Positions 9,077 through 17,125 of a stretch of 64,000 nt of DNA are shown in pieces. Source of the stretch: CAVYXK01 sp963708245 (lineage in GTDB: Bacteria; Pseudomonadota; Alphaproteobacteria; Acetobacterales; Acetobacteraceae). The number at the start of each line of letters is the position of its first letter. The stretch's first letter is position 1. The notes beneath the pieces are model-generated. The model was not told the origin of the DNA. It did not search any database and saw only the letters and a list, made by a program, of their open reading frames with translations. The stretch is taken from contig OY970201.1 in assembly GCA_963708245.1 (NCBI GenBank), positions 5,890,001 through 5,954,000 of the forward strand, in the 5' to 3' direction. A program made the translations under genes and the position numbers.

Positions 9077-9765
9077 TCGTTCCTGTCAGGCCTGGCAGTT
9101 GTTGGTGAGGGCCCACTGGCAGCATCCGCGTGGCGCGGCGCAAGCGCATCGATCACCAGATCGGCGATCATTTTCTTGTGCCTTGCGCGCAAGCGCGGCT
9201 CGGTCAGGTCACGGTCGAACAGCAGGCCGAACGTATGCCGGTTGGCGATGCGGAAGAAGCAGAATGCGCTGATCAGCATGTGGATGTCGATGGGATCGGC
9301 GTCGGCGCGGAACACGCCCTGCCGCTTGCCGCGATCCAGCACACCCGCCAGCACTTCGATAGCGGCTTTGTTGATCGGTTTGATGGTGTCTGACTGGGCG
9401 ATGTGCTGGCCGTTGTGAATGTTCTCGGTGCTGACCAGGCGGATGAAGCCGGGATGCGCCTCGTGATAGTCGAAGGTGAAGCCGACCAGGCTGCGGACCG
9501 CCGCTTCCGGCGCGAGCCTGCCGAGATCTAGGTTCCGTTCGGCATCGCGGATCCCGGCGTAGGCGCGCTCGAGCACCGCGAGGTAGAGCCCCTCCTTGCT
9601 GCCGAAATAGTAGTAGATCATCCGCTTGACCGTATTTGTGCGCGCAGCGATCGCATCGACCCGCGCCCCGCTCAGGCCGTTCTCGGTGAACTCGAGGTAG
9701 GCGGCGTCCAGGATCGCCTGACGCGTTCCCTCCCGGTCGAACCGGGGTTTCGTTTCCGCTTCCAT
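8989..9765 (-). CDS. TetR-family regulator, probably of the quinate operon
   Basis: The N-terminal part (about 15-62) is a clear TetR DNA-binding domain: RQAILDAAYLEFTENG, then RVDAIAARTNTVKRMIYYYF and GSKEGLY. The rest is a ligand/dimer domain of the kind found in regulators of aromatic catabolism. It diverges from the quinate/shikimate dehydrogenase gene with 156 bp between starts, so it very likely controls that operon, perhaps with a pathway intermediate as inducer (inference). The protein is 258 aa, about 45 longer than usual. The family-like part ends near IADLVIDALAPR, and the Ser/Arg/Pro-rich tail is encoded by antisense of the hemW 3' end (88 bp overlap), suggesting the original stop was lost. 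Confidence 0.88.
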   Translation of the reverse strand: MEAETKPRFDREGTRQAILDAAYLEFTENGLSGARVDAIAARTNTVKRMIYYYFGSKEGLYLAVLERAYAGIRDAERNLDLGRLAPEAAVRSLVGFTFDYHEAHPGFIRLVSTENIHNGQHIAQSDTIKPINKAAIEVLAGVLDRGKRQGVFRADADPIDIHMLISAFCFFRIANRHTFGLLFDRDLTEPRLRARHKKMIADLVIDALAPRHADAASGPSPTTARPDRNDQRKSSASNRSSRKRPSDVARRRPPARST

Positions 9766-9835
9766 CGTTCTCTCGCTCCTGGACTGGGCCGCTGCCCCTT
9801 ATGGACTGCCTGGTTAGGCCGGGCAAGAAAACCGC

Positions 9836-9864
9836 TTGACTGGATTAACCGGATGGTCCATTAG
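9836..9864 (+). promoter_or_regulatory. Possible promoter of the quinate operon
   Basis: In the 156-bp gap between the TetR and dehydrogenase genes there is TTGACT (9836-9841) and, 17 bases later, CATTAG (9859-9864). The -35 is good, the -10 weak. The spacer contains the near-palindrome GGATTAACC, a plausible TetR operator position. This is a pattern match only. Confidence 0.3.
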
Positions 9865-9921
9865 TCGGCGCCACAGGGCACCAAGACCCCGTAAAAGACC
9901 AGCGCAAGGGAACGAAGCGGA

Positions 9922-10800
9922 ATGGAATCTCATCTTCAGGACCGGCCGTCCTTGGTCGTCGGGCTCATCGGGGCCGGCATCCAGGCATCCCTCACGCCCC
10001 TGATGCACGAGCAGGAAGCTGCCGCTCAGGGTCTCCGCTACGTTTACAAGAAGATCGATCTCGACCAGCTCCACCTCGGACCCGAGGCGCTGCCCGACTT
10101 GCTGACAGCCGCCGAGCGAATGGGCTTCGCCGGACTGAACATCACCTATCCCTGCAAGCAGAGCGTTATCCCGCTGCTACAGGAGCTGTCGGACGACGCG
10201 CGCGCCCTGCAGGCCGTCAATACCGTCGTGCTGCGCGAGGGCAGGCGGATCGGCCACAATACGGATTGGTCGGGCTTCGCGGCCGGGTTCCGCCGTGGCC
10301 TGCCGGACATGCCGCTCGGCCGTGTGGTGCAATTGGGCGCCGGCGGTGCGGGCTCGGCGGTCGCGCATGCGGCCATGACGCTGGGCGTCGGCAGGCTCAC
10401 AATCTTCGACGTCGCCGAATGGCGCGCGCAGACCGTCGCTGACGCGCTCTGTGCTCGCTTCGGCGTAGGGCGTGCAGTTGCGACTGCGAATCTGACGCAG
10501 GCGATGGCCGAAGCCGACGGGCTGATCAACACCACGCCGGTCGGAATGGCGAAGATGCCGGGAATGCCGCTGCCGGCCGACCTGCTTCGACCGAATATCT
10601 GGGTCGCGGACATCATCTACTTCCCGCTCGAGACGGAGCTGCTGCGCACGGCGCGCGCGCACGGCTGCCGCACGCTCGGTGGCGGCGGAATGGCGGTGTT
10701 CCAGGCTGCTGAGGCGTTCCGCTTGTTTACTGGAATCACGCCCGATGCCGAACGCATGGCGCGCCACTTCGCCGAGATGGGAACCGGCCAGCCGGACTGA
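9922..10800 (+). CDS. Quinate/shikimate dehydrogenase (AroE/YdiB family)
   Basis: The enzyme oxidises quinate or shikimate to the 3-dehydro compound with NAD(P). The 292-aa protein has the substrate-binding N-terminus GLIGAGIQASLTPLMHE, the catalytic lysine in NITYPCK (Lys79), the aspartate in GHNTDWSGF, and the nucleotide-binding loop LGAGGAGSA. Biosynthetic AroE uses the same motifs, but this gene heads an operon for dehydroshikimate dehydratase and protocatechuate dioxygenase, so a catabolic role is likely. The start with SLTPLMHE resembles the YdiB-like catabolic branch. It probably shares a transcript with the MHS transporter 90 bp downstream. Whether quinate or shikimate is preferred cannot be told from sequence. 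Confidence 0.9.
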   Translation: MESHLQDRPSLVVGLIGAGIQASLTPLMHEQEAAAQGLRYVYKKIDLDQLHLGPEALPDLLTAAERMGFAGLNITYPCKQSVIPLLQELSDDARALQAVNTVVLREGRRIGHNTDWSGFAAGFRRGLPDMPLGRVVQLGAGGAGSAVAHAAMTLGVGRLTIFDVAEWRAQTVADALCARFGVGRAVATANLTQAMAEADGLINTTPVGMAKMPGMPLPADLLRPNIWVADIIYFPLETELLRTARAHGCRTLGGGGMAVFQAAEAFRLFTGITPDAERMARHFAEMGTGQPD

Positions 10801-10890
10801 TCGGCAACTCCTGCCGTGCTCGTCCCGCCCGGGCGAGCCGTCATGCGCAGGCACGAGGGCAAGCACCGCACAACACTCACGGAGGAGACA

Positions 10891-12225
10891 GTGTCCGCAA
10901 CCACCCATGAAGGCGCCGGGATCGTGCTCGGCCCGCAGAGGACCCCACACAAGGCGGCGATCGCAAGCTGGATCGGCAGCGCGGTCGAATACTATGACTT
11001 CTTCATCTACGGTACTGCTGCCTCGCTGTTCTTCAGCCGGCTTTTCTTCCAGCCGGGCCATCCGCAGATCGCGATGATCGCTTCTTTTGCGACCTTCGGG
11101 GTTGCCTATGTCGCGCGCCCGGTCGGCGCCGTGATCCTCGGCCATGTCGGGGACAAGTTCGGCCGCAAGAAGGTGCTGATCTTCACCTTGCTGCTGATGG
11201 GCCTCTCCACTTTCTTGATTGGCGCTTTGCCCACTTATAGTCAGGTGGGGATCTGGGCGCCGATCCTCCTCGTCGCGCTGCGGTTGCTGCAGGGCCTGTC
11301 GGCCGCGGGCGAACAAGCCGGTGCCAACTCGATGACGCTCGAACATGCGCCGCGCAACCGCCGGGGCTTCTTCACCAGTTTCACGCTCAGCGGCACGCAG
11401 GGCGGGCTCATCCTTGCGACGCTGGTGTTTCTGCCGTTCTCGCAGTTGTCCGAGGGTCAACTGATGGCCTGGGGATGGCGCGTGCCGTTCTTCCTCAGTG
11501 CGATCGTGGTGGCCGTCGGTTATTGGATCCGCCGAACGCTGCCCGAGACGCCTGCCTTCGAACAGGAGGCAAAGGCGCACGAAACCGCGAAGCTGCCTGT
11601 CGCCGTGCTGTTCCGGGAGCACTGGGCCGACGTGCTGCGCATCATCTTCGCCGCGCTGATCTCGGTGGTCAGCACGATCTTCAGCGTGTTTACTCTCTCC
11701 TACGCCGTGAATACGATGCACATCCCGCGGTCGACCATGTTGACCGTTCTGGTGTTGGCCAATGTGGTGGCTCTCGGTGCGATCCCCGTATGGGCAACGC
11801 TGTCCGACCGGATCGGACGGAAGCCTGTGTTCGTCTTTGGCGCGCTCGGCTGCGCCGTGCTGATTTGGCCCTATATCTGGGCGATCAGCCAGGGCGATAT
11901 CACGCTGATCTTCGTCTTCGGCCTGCTGCTGTCGGGCGTCGTGTACAGCGCCTCGAACGGTGTCTGGCCTGCGCTCTACGGCGAGATGTTTGACACCCGG
12001 GTCCGGCTGTCGGGCATGGCGATCGGCACCCAGATCGGCTTTCTCTTGGGCGGCTTCGCGCCGGCAATCAGCGCTGCACTGATGGGCACGGGATCAAGCG
12101 GCTGGATCCCTGTGGCCGCCTTCACCGCGGTGACCGCGATCATCTCGGCCATTTCGGCATCCACGGCACGCGAGACTTACCTGACGCCGCTCGATCAGCT
12201 CGGGAAGCGGAGCGCGGCGCGTTAG
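10891..12225 (+). CDS. MHS-family MFS transporter, probably quinate/shikimate uptake
   Basis: A 444-aa inner-membrane transporter of the metabolite:H+ symporter branch of the major facilitator superfamily, the group that holds ShiA and KgtP. The N-terminal signature is SAVEYYDFFIYGTAA, followed by GHVGDKFGRKKVL in the loop after helix 2 and LQGLSAAGEQ; about 12 membrane helices can be traced. GTG 10891 has a strong GGAGGAG 4 bases upstream and is preferred over upstream starts in the same frame, which would add about 25 poorly conserved residues. It lies between the dehydrogenase and dehydroshikimate dehydratase genes, so its substrate is most likely quinate, shikimate or protocatechuate (inference). 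Confidence 0.88.
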   Translation: MSATTHEGAGIVLGPQRTPHKAAIASWIGSAVEYYDFFIYGTAASLFFSRLFFQPGHPQIAMIASFATFGVAYVARPVGAVILGHVGDKFGRKKVLIFTLLLMGLSTFLIGALPTYSQVGIWAPILLVALRLLQGLSAAGEQAGANSMTLEHAPRNRRGFFTSFTLSGTQGGLILATLVFLPFSQLSEGQLMAWGWRVPFFLSAIVVAVGYWIRRTLPETPAFEQEAKAHETAKLPVAVLFREHWADVLRIIFAALISVVSTIFSVFTLSYAVNTMHIPRSTMLTVLVLANVVALGAIPVWATLSDRIGRKPVFVFGALGCAVLIWPYIWAISQGDITLIFVFGLLLSGVVYSASNGVWPALYGEMFDTRVRLSGMAIGTQIGFLLGGFAPAISAALMGTGSSGWIPVAAFTAVTAIISAISASTARETYLTPLDQLGKRSAAR

Positions 12226-12256
12226 CGCCGCCTTCTCCCGCAATGGAGGCAATCCG

Positions 12257-14137
12257 GTGATCAACGAGCCCCGCCCGTTACCGAAATCGATCGCGACCGT
12301 GTCGCTCAGCGGGCCGTTGCCCGAAAAATTGGAAGCGGCGGCCGCAATTGGCTTCGACTGCGTCGAGATCTTCGAAAACGACCTGCTCACTTTCGACGGT
12401 TCGCCGGAGGATGTGCGGCGAATCGCTGAGGGGCTCGGGCTCGCGATCGCCCTGTTCCAACCGTTCCGCGACTTCGAGGCGATGCCTGAACCGCAGCGAG
12501 CGCGCAACATGGATCGGGCGGAGCGTAAGTTCGACGTCATGCAGGCGCTCGGCACCGATCTCCTGCTGGTCTGCAGCAACGTGCAGCAGGCTGCGATCGA
12601 CGACGATGCCCGCGCCGCCGCTGATCTGGCAGAAATGGCGGAGCGTGCGGCGCGGCGGTGGTTGCGCGTCGGCTACGAGGCGCTCGCTTGGGGCAAGCAT
12701 GTGCGGCGTTGGGGACATGCGTGGCAGATCGTGCAGCGCGCCGCGCACCCCGCACTCGGCCTGATCGTCGATAGCTTCCACACTCTCGCCCTGGGCGATG
12801 ATCCGGCCGGCCTGGCAGAGGTACCGGCGGAACGCATCTTCTTCGTTCAGCTTGCGGACGCGCCAAAGCTTGCGATGGACGTGCTCTCCTGGAGTCGGCA
12901 TTTCCGTAACTTCCCGTTCCAGGGCGAGCTCGACGTGTCAGGCTTCCTGCGGTCGGTGCTGGCTTCCGGCTATCGCGGCCCGCTCTCGCTCGAAATCTTC
13001 AACGATGAGTTCCGCGCGGCTCCCGCTCGCCCGACCGCTCGCGACGGGCTTCGCTCGCTGGTACTAGTCGAGGCGGCCGCGGGAGGACCGCAACTACCGC
13101 CGCCTCCCGTGTTCGACGGCGTCGAATTCCTGGAGTTCGCGGTCGATGAGGACGCCGGACGGCGGCTCGGCGAGACCTTGCGCGGGCTCGGCTTCCGTCA
13201 CGTGGGGCGCCACCGGTCGAAATCCGTAGACCTCTACCGTCAGGGCCGGATCAACTTCGTGCTCAACACCGAGCAGGACAGCGCCGCTTCCGAGCACTTC
13301 CAGTTGCACGGCCCTTCCGTGTGCGCGATGGCGCTCCGGGTAGACGACACCGCGGCAACGCTCGCCCGGGCCCACGCCCTGCTTTGCCCCGAATGGCAGG
13401 AGCGCGTCGGTCCTGGTGAGCGGCGCATTCCGGCGCTGCGCGCGCCCGACGGCACGCTGATCTTTCTGGTCGCACCGGATGCCGGCGGGCGCAGCATCTA
13501 CGATGACGATTTTCGGATGTTTCCCGATGCCGATCCGACCGAAGGGCTGCTCACTGTGATCGACCATGTAGCGCAGGCGGTGCCGTTCGGCCGGATGGAC
13601 GCGTTTGTGCTGTTCTGGCGCGCGGTCTTCGGACTCGAGCCCCAGCAATTGTTCGAGTTGACCGATCCATACGGCTTGGTACGGAGCCGGGCGATGGTCA
13701 GCAGGGACCGCAGCCTCCGCCTGCCACTTAACAGCTCGGAGAGCCGGCAGACCGCCACCGGACGATTCCTGACGACTTTTGCCGGCGCCGGCGTGCATCA
13801 CATCGCGCTCGCGACGTCGGACATTGTTGCCGTGACCGAGCGCATGGCACTGCTTGGCGCAAGACTGCTGCCGGTTCCAGCCAATTATTACGAGGATCTC
13901 GGCGCGCGCCTCGGGCTCGACGATTCGCGGCTTGATATGCTTCGTCACCACAATCTGCTGTACGACCGCGACGGCGATGGCGAGTACCTGCAGGCCTATA
14001 CGGCAAGCTTCGAAGATCGATTTTTCTTCGAGGTTGTGCAGAGAAGGGGCAATTACGAGCAATACGGGGCGGCGAATGCCGCCGTCCGTCTCGCGGCGCA
14101 GGCGCAAGCCTATCCGCGAGCGCAGACCTGCGTCTGA
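12257..14137 (+). CDS. quiC: 3-dehydroshikimate dehydratase fused to HPPD-like VOC domain
   Basis: This 626-aa protein is the two-domain dehydratase type (QuiC/QsuB). An N-terminal sugar-isomerase-like TIM barrel (about 1-275) converts 3-dehydroshikimate to protocatechuate. A C-terminal part (about 290-610) resembles 4-hydroxyphenylpyruvate dioxygenase (two VOC modules). Barrel marks include FDCVEIFENDL, LIVDSFHTLALGDDP and PLSLEIFNDEFR, which supply the acidic and histidine metal ligands. The VOC half has VHHIALATSDI and FEDRFFFEVVQRRG. It starts at GTG 12257 with TGGAGG ten bases upstream. Downstream, pcaH follows after 22 bases. A truncated copy of the first 85 bp of a close relative lies at 17.04-17.12 kb. 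Confidence 0.92.
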   Translation: MINEPRPLPKSIATVSLSGPLPEKLEAAAAIGFDCVEIFENDLLTFDGSPEDVRRIAEGLGLAIALFQPFRDFEAMPEPQRARNMDRAERKFDVMQALGTDLLLVCSNVQQAAIDDDARAAADLAEMAERAARRWLRVGYEALAWGKHVRRWGHAWQIVQRAAHPALGLIVDSFHTLALGDDPAGLAEVPAERIFFVQLADAPKLAMDVLSWSRHFRNFPFQGELDVSGFLRSVLASGYRGPLSLEIFNDEFRAAPARPTARDGLRSLVLVEAAAGGPQLPPPPVFDGVEFLEFAVDEDAGRRLGETLRGLGFRHVGRHRSKSVDLYRQGRINFVLNTEQDSAASEHFQLHGPSVCAMALRVDDTAATLARAHALLCPEWQERVGPGERRIPALRAPDGTLIFLVAPDAGGRSIYDDDFRMFPDADPTEGLLTVIDHVAQAVPFGRMDAFVLFWRAVFGLEPQQLFELTDPYGLVRSRAMVSRDRSLRLPLNSSESRQTATGRFLTTFAGAGVHHIALATSDIVAVTERMALLGARLLPVPANYYEDLGARLGLDDSRLDMLRHHNLLYDRDGDGEYLQAYTASFEDRFFFEVVQRRGNYEQYGAANAAVRLAAQAQAYPRAQTCV

Positions 14138-14159
14138 CAAAGGAAGCAGGAGAGCGCGC

Positions 14160-14888
14160 ATGGATGCGGCAACCGACGAGTTCATTCAGCGGGACAGATC
14201 GCAACACCCGCCGGCCTTCACCCCGGACTACAAGACGAGCGTTCTCCGCTCTCCGCGGCTGCCGCTCTGGTCGCTGCAGAACTCCCTTTCGGAGGTAACG
14301 GGTCCGGTCTTCGGCGCCGATGAACTCGGCCCCTTGGACAACGATCTCATCCTGAACTACGCAAAGGACGGCGAGCCGGTCGGCGAGCGCATCATCGTGC
14401 ATGGCCGAGTGGTGGACGGGAACGGCCGACCCGTGCCGGGCGCGCTGATCGAGGTGTGGCAGGCCAATGCCGGCGGCCGCTATCGGCACCGAAACGACAC
14501 GTATATCGCGCCGATCGATCCCAATTTTGGGGGTTGCGGGCGGATGCTGACGGATGAGGACGGGTGCTATGCATTCCGCACGGTGAAGCCGGGCGCCTAT
14601 CCGTTCCGCAACTTCGTCAATAGCTGGCGGCCCGCCCACATCCACTTCTCGCTGTCTGGCTCTGGCTTTGCACAGCGGCTGATCACGCAGATGTATTTCG
14701 AGGGCGACCCGCTGATCCCGCACGACCAGATCATCGCCACGATCCCCGACAAATCCGCGGTAGAACGCCTGATTGCCAGGCTCGATCTTGATGCGGCGGT
14801 GCCGCTCGATTGTCTCGCCTATCGCTTCGATATCGTGCTGCGCGGACGGCGATCGACACTGTTCGAGAACAAGCTGCAGGGAAATTGA
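14160..14888 (+). CDS. pcaH: Protocatechuate 3,4-dioxygenase beta subunit
   Basis: PcaH carries the iron site of the intradiol dioxygenase that opens protocatechuate to beta-carboxy-cis,cis-muconate. The 242-aa protein has the two tyrosine ligands in RNDTYIAP and PGAYPFRN and the two histidine ligands in RPAHIHFSL, all at the family positions. The intradiol signature around VHGRVVDGNGRPVPGALIEV is clear. I choose ATG 14160, preceded by GGAGAG, because it gives the usual PcaH length. The gene lies 22 bp after quiC and 2 bp before pcaG, so the two subunits are surely co-translated. Confidence 0.95.
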   Translation: MDAATDEFIQRDRSQHPPAFTPDYKTSVLRSPRLPLWSLQNSLSEVTGPVFGADELGPLDNDLILNYAKDGEPVGERIIVHGRVVDGNGRPVPGALIEVWQANAGGRYRHRNDTYIAPIDPNFGGCGRMLTDEDGCYAFRTVKPGAYPFRNFVNSWRPAHIHFSLSGSGFAQRLITQMYFEGDPLIPHDQIIATIPDKSAVERLIARLDLDAAVPLDCLAYRFDIVLRGRRSTLFENKLQGN

Positions 14889-14890
14889 CT

Positions 14891-15532
14891 ATGATGCTGC
14901 CCGCCACTAGCGCCCTTGCGGTTCTGAAGGAGACGCCTTCGCAGACCGCAGGGCCGTACGTCCATATCGGGCTGATCCCGCATCAGGCCGGCTTCGATAT
15001 TTTTGAACGCAACTTCTCGAGCCGGCTATACAGGCCGGCTACTCCCGGCGAGCGCATCCGGATCGAAGGCCATGTGTTTGATGGCAGCGGAGAGGCCGCT
15101 CGGGATGTCCTGGTCGAGATCTGGCAGGCCAACGCCGCCGGGCGTTACAACCATCCGGCCGACCGGCAGGACAAGCCGCTCGATCCCGGCTTTCGTGGAT
15201 GGGGACGCACCGGCACGGACTTCCAGACCGGGCTGTTTGCATTTGATACCATAAAACCGGGGCCAGTCGTTGGACGCCGCGGGCGCAAAGCGATGGCCCC
15301 ACATGTGAACGTCTGGATTGTCGCCCGCGGCATCAATATTGGTCTCGCGACTCGGATGTATTTCGCTGACGAGGAAGAGGCGAATGCTGCTGATCCGGTG
15401 CTGAACATCATCGAGCAGGCATCCCGCCGCCGCACTCTGATCGCGGAGCGTACGATCCGCGACGGGATGCCGGTCTATACCTTCGACATCCACCTGCAGG
15501 GACAGCGGGAAACCGTCTTCTTCGACATTTAG
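14891..15532 (+). CDS. pcaG: Protocatechuate 3,4-dioxygenase alpha subunit
   Basis: PcaG is the non-iron partner of PcaH; it shapes the active site in an (alpha-beta)n oligomer. The 213-aa protein begins with the typical ETPSQTAGPYVHIGLIP and carries the intradiol fold, including EGHVFDGSGEA and VEIWQANAAGRYNHP. The iron ligands are replaced as expected for alpha subunits (MAPHVNVWIVARG instead of the beta-subunit HxH). ATG 14891 follows AGGGAAATT; ATG 14894 is equally possible. This is the last intact gene of the operon. The next reading frame, 16 bp on, is a truncated beta-keto acid cleavage enzyme. Confidence 0.94.
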   Translation: MMLPATSALAVLKETPSQTAGPYVHIGLIPHQAGFDIFERNFSSRLYRPATPGERIRIEGHVFDGSGEAARDVLVEIWQANAAGRYNHPADRQDKPLDPGFRGWGRTGTDFQTGLFAFDTIKPGPVVGRRGRKAMAPHVNVWIVARGINIGLATRMYFADEEEANAADPVLNIIEQASRRRTLIAERTIRDGMPVYTFDIHLQGQRETVFFDI

Positions 15533-15548
15533 CGCGGGAGGAGTACGC

Positions 15549-15668
15549 ATGATGCAAACCATCGTGATCGCCGTCGCCATTACCGGCCCGGTGCCGCGCA
15601 AGAAGGACAACCCCGCGGTCCCGATCGCGCCCGCCGCGCAAGTAGAATCGCATCCCGCTGCTGCGTAA
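15549..15668 (+). pseudogene. Truncated N-terminus of a beta-keto acid cleavage enzyme (BKACE/DUF849)
   Basis: A GGGAGGAG ribosome site at 15537-15544 precedes an ATG at 15549. The first 34 codons match the N-terminus of BKACE enzymes (MQTIVIAVAITGPVPRKK, then NPAVPIAPAAQ). Near base 15650 the sequence switches to an internal piece of an aroE-like gene and the frame stops after 39 codons. A whole enzyme would be about 270-310 aa, so this is a stump. BKACE proteins cleave beta-keto acids such as beta-ketoadipate with acetyl-CoA, which would suit the protocatechuate pathway. The family call on such a short stretch is good but not certain. Confidence 0.6.
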
Positions 15669-15825
15669 GCTCTCGGGACGACGCCCGCGCCCTAAAGGCG
15701 GTCAACACCCTAGTGCTGCGCGAGGGCAGGCGGATCGGCCACCATACGGCTTATATTACTTGGGATTCGCGGCGGGGTTTCGCCGTGGACTGCCGGACGT
15801 GCCGCTCGGCCGTGTGGTGCAATTG
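15650..15825 (+). pseudogene. Decayed internal fragment of a second aroE-like gene
   Basis: This stretch aligns base by base with the interior of the intact dehydrogenase gene at about 10170-10335. It shares, for example, GCTGCGCGAGGGCAGGCGGA and GCTCGGCCGTGTGGTGCAAT with it. I estimate roughly 80-85% identity by eye, with substitutions also at silent sites and small indels that break the frame. Both ends are abrupt. The divergence means it is not a fresh duplication but the remains of a paralogous gene or a second, related operon. Confidence 0.75.
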
Positions 15826-15901
15826 TCTGAAGTACGCCGGTCGCCTGACTGCGAGGTAGCCGTGTTCAGCGCCTGCACCGAGGCGAGCCCGTTCAGGATG
15901 A

Positions 15902-16414
15902 TCAGTTCGTTTCGTTTTGCGGGACTTTTCTAACGAGCCGATTCGGCATGTTCACATGAGCGGCGACATCGGCCAGCAGCCGCCCGGACATCAACTCGAC
16001 AGCGGACGTGATCACCGCCGTCGGCGCGTCGTTCGCCACTGTCTCCTGTTCGTATGCGTACGGGTTCGCGCCATCGAAGACATTCACGACTAGTTGTGAG
16101 ATGCCCCTCGAAGCGGACAGGTCTACGTGCCAGACGATGCGCTGCGAAGGAAATGGTGGCTCGACGCGACCGGCGATTACGTTGCCACGCGACGCTTGCT
16201 CCATGCTTGCCTTTACTAATTGCGTAAATTCTCCATCGGTCATTCCAGGCGGCGACTCGCGTATGCTAACACTCGCCACCCCTGCCGGTGTCATCACCTC
16301 GAATGCAGGCTGCAACGCGAGAGTCGCAGGTGAGCCCGTGCACGCAGTCAGACCGAGGAACAGAAGTAGGGCGCGGATGCGCGCAAGTGCGACCGGAGTG
16401 AGGCGTTCAAACAT
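15902..16414 (-). CDS. Putative lipoprotein of unknown function
   Basis: A 170-aa protein with a positively charged, hydrophobic N-terminus ending in a lipobox (LFLGLTAC, cysteine 25), so it should be lipidated and face the periplasm. The mature part contains SVSIRESPPGMTDGEFTQLV, IVWHVDLSASRGISQLVVNV and NPYAYEQETV. I do not recognise a domain, although this looks like a small beta-rich lipoprotein. It lies downstream of another small lipoprotein gene on the same strand (27 bp gap), probably one transcript. Both sit inside a zone of decayed quinate-pathway genes on the other strand, so they may have arrived with a rearrangement. Confidence 0.7.
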   Translation of the reverse strand: MFERLTPVALARIRALLLFLGLTACTGSPATLALQPAFEVMTPAGVASVSIRESPPGMTDGEFTQLVKASMEQASRGNVIAGRVEPPFPSQRIVWHVDLSASRGISQLVVNVFDGANPYAYEQETVANDAPTAVITSAVELMSGRLLADVAAHVNMPNRLVRKVPQNETN

Positions 16415-16440
16415 CGCGATCGTCCACCTTTTCAGGCCGT

Positions 16441-16818
16441 CTAGCGAGCGTCAGGGTAGAGCGCCCGTTCGGGCAGCCCGCATCGCTCCAGCCCGAGCGC
16501 CTCGCCGACGCCGGCGATGTAGCGCAGATCGGCGTGCTCATCGGTGCTGCTGTGCCTGCGGTAAATCCCATGTCGTGGAAATCTGACAAGTGCCACCCCG
16601 CCATCATACAGACTCCTCATGGGTCGTAGGTAAACATCTGGGCGCGGAACTGCGGATTCGCTCGGATCCCAGCGAACGTGGCACGCCGTAGCGTCAGGAC
16701 TTGCGGCTGCTTCAGGATGACAGCCCGCGTCCGCGACCAAGTGAAAGCCAGGCCCGGAACAGGCCGAAATACAAGCCGCAGCGAGAACGGTCGCCGCCAA
16801 AAGCAGCGCTTTCATCAT
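16441..16818 (-). CDS. Small putative lipoprotein of unknown function
   Basis: From the ATG at 16818 (GAGGAG seven bases upstream) the frame gives 125 aa: a hydrophobic signal MMKALLLAATVLAAA and a lipobox CISAC, with further cysteines in the mature part (DAGCHPEA, ATACHVRW, LERCGLPE). I recognise no family. It precedes the other lipoprotein gene by 27 bp. An upstream in-frame start at 17055 exists, but it lies in the remnant of the second quiC gene and would bury the signal peptide, so I reject it. Confidence 0.6.
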   Translation of the reverse strand: MMKALLLAATVLAAACISACSGPGFHLVADAGCHPEAAASPDATACHVRWDPSESAVPRPDVYLRPMRSLYDGGVALVRFPRHGIYRRHSSTDEHADLRYIAGVGEALGLERCGLPERALYPDAR

Positions 16819-17034
16819 AGCATTCTCCTCTCCGAAAGTTGCGGACGATGCTCGGACTACGCGCAATATCGGCGGCGCGTGCGGACATCCCAGCTTGATC
16901 ATCGGCATCTCGCTATGACGCCGACGAATGCGAGCGCGCGTAGCATACCAGCCGGCCGAAAAGATTGACTCTCGGGCGCACCAGTCCCACGCCGTCACGG
17001 CTGGCCTCGCGGATGGACTTAATCTCAAGCAGGA

Positions 17035-17125
17035 TCCCGCAACGGAGGCAACCATGTGACAGACGAGCCCCGTCCATTACTAAAATCGATTGCAACCGTG
17101 TCCCTCACCGGGCCACTGCCCGCTG
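17035..17125 (+). pseudogene. 5' fragment of a second quiC-like gene
   Basis: The ribosome site and first codons here match the intact quiC start at 12238-12328: CCCGCAACGGAGGCAA corresponds to CCCGCAATGGAGGCAA. The translated DEPRPLLKSIATVSLTGPLP matches NEPRPLPKSIATVSLSGPLP. The first codon region reads ATGTGA, and similarity stops abruptly near 17125, inside what is now the 3' end of otsB. Together with the aroE-like fragment at 15.65 kb, in the same order and strand as in the intact operon, it marks a lost second copy. Confidence 0.8.

Noticed and set aside
10177..11721. Long minus-strand frame opposite the dehydrogenase and transporter genes
   Set aside because: It is antisense to two clear genes, rich in Arg/His/Gln, has no family-like sequence, and follows from the codon bias of the real genes.
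16819..17055. Longer start for the small lipoprotein gene
   Set aside because: It would run into the quiC remnant and place the signal peptide inside the protein.
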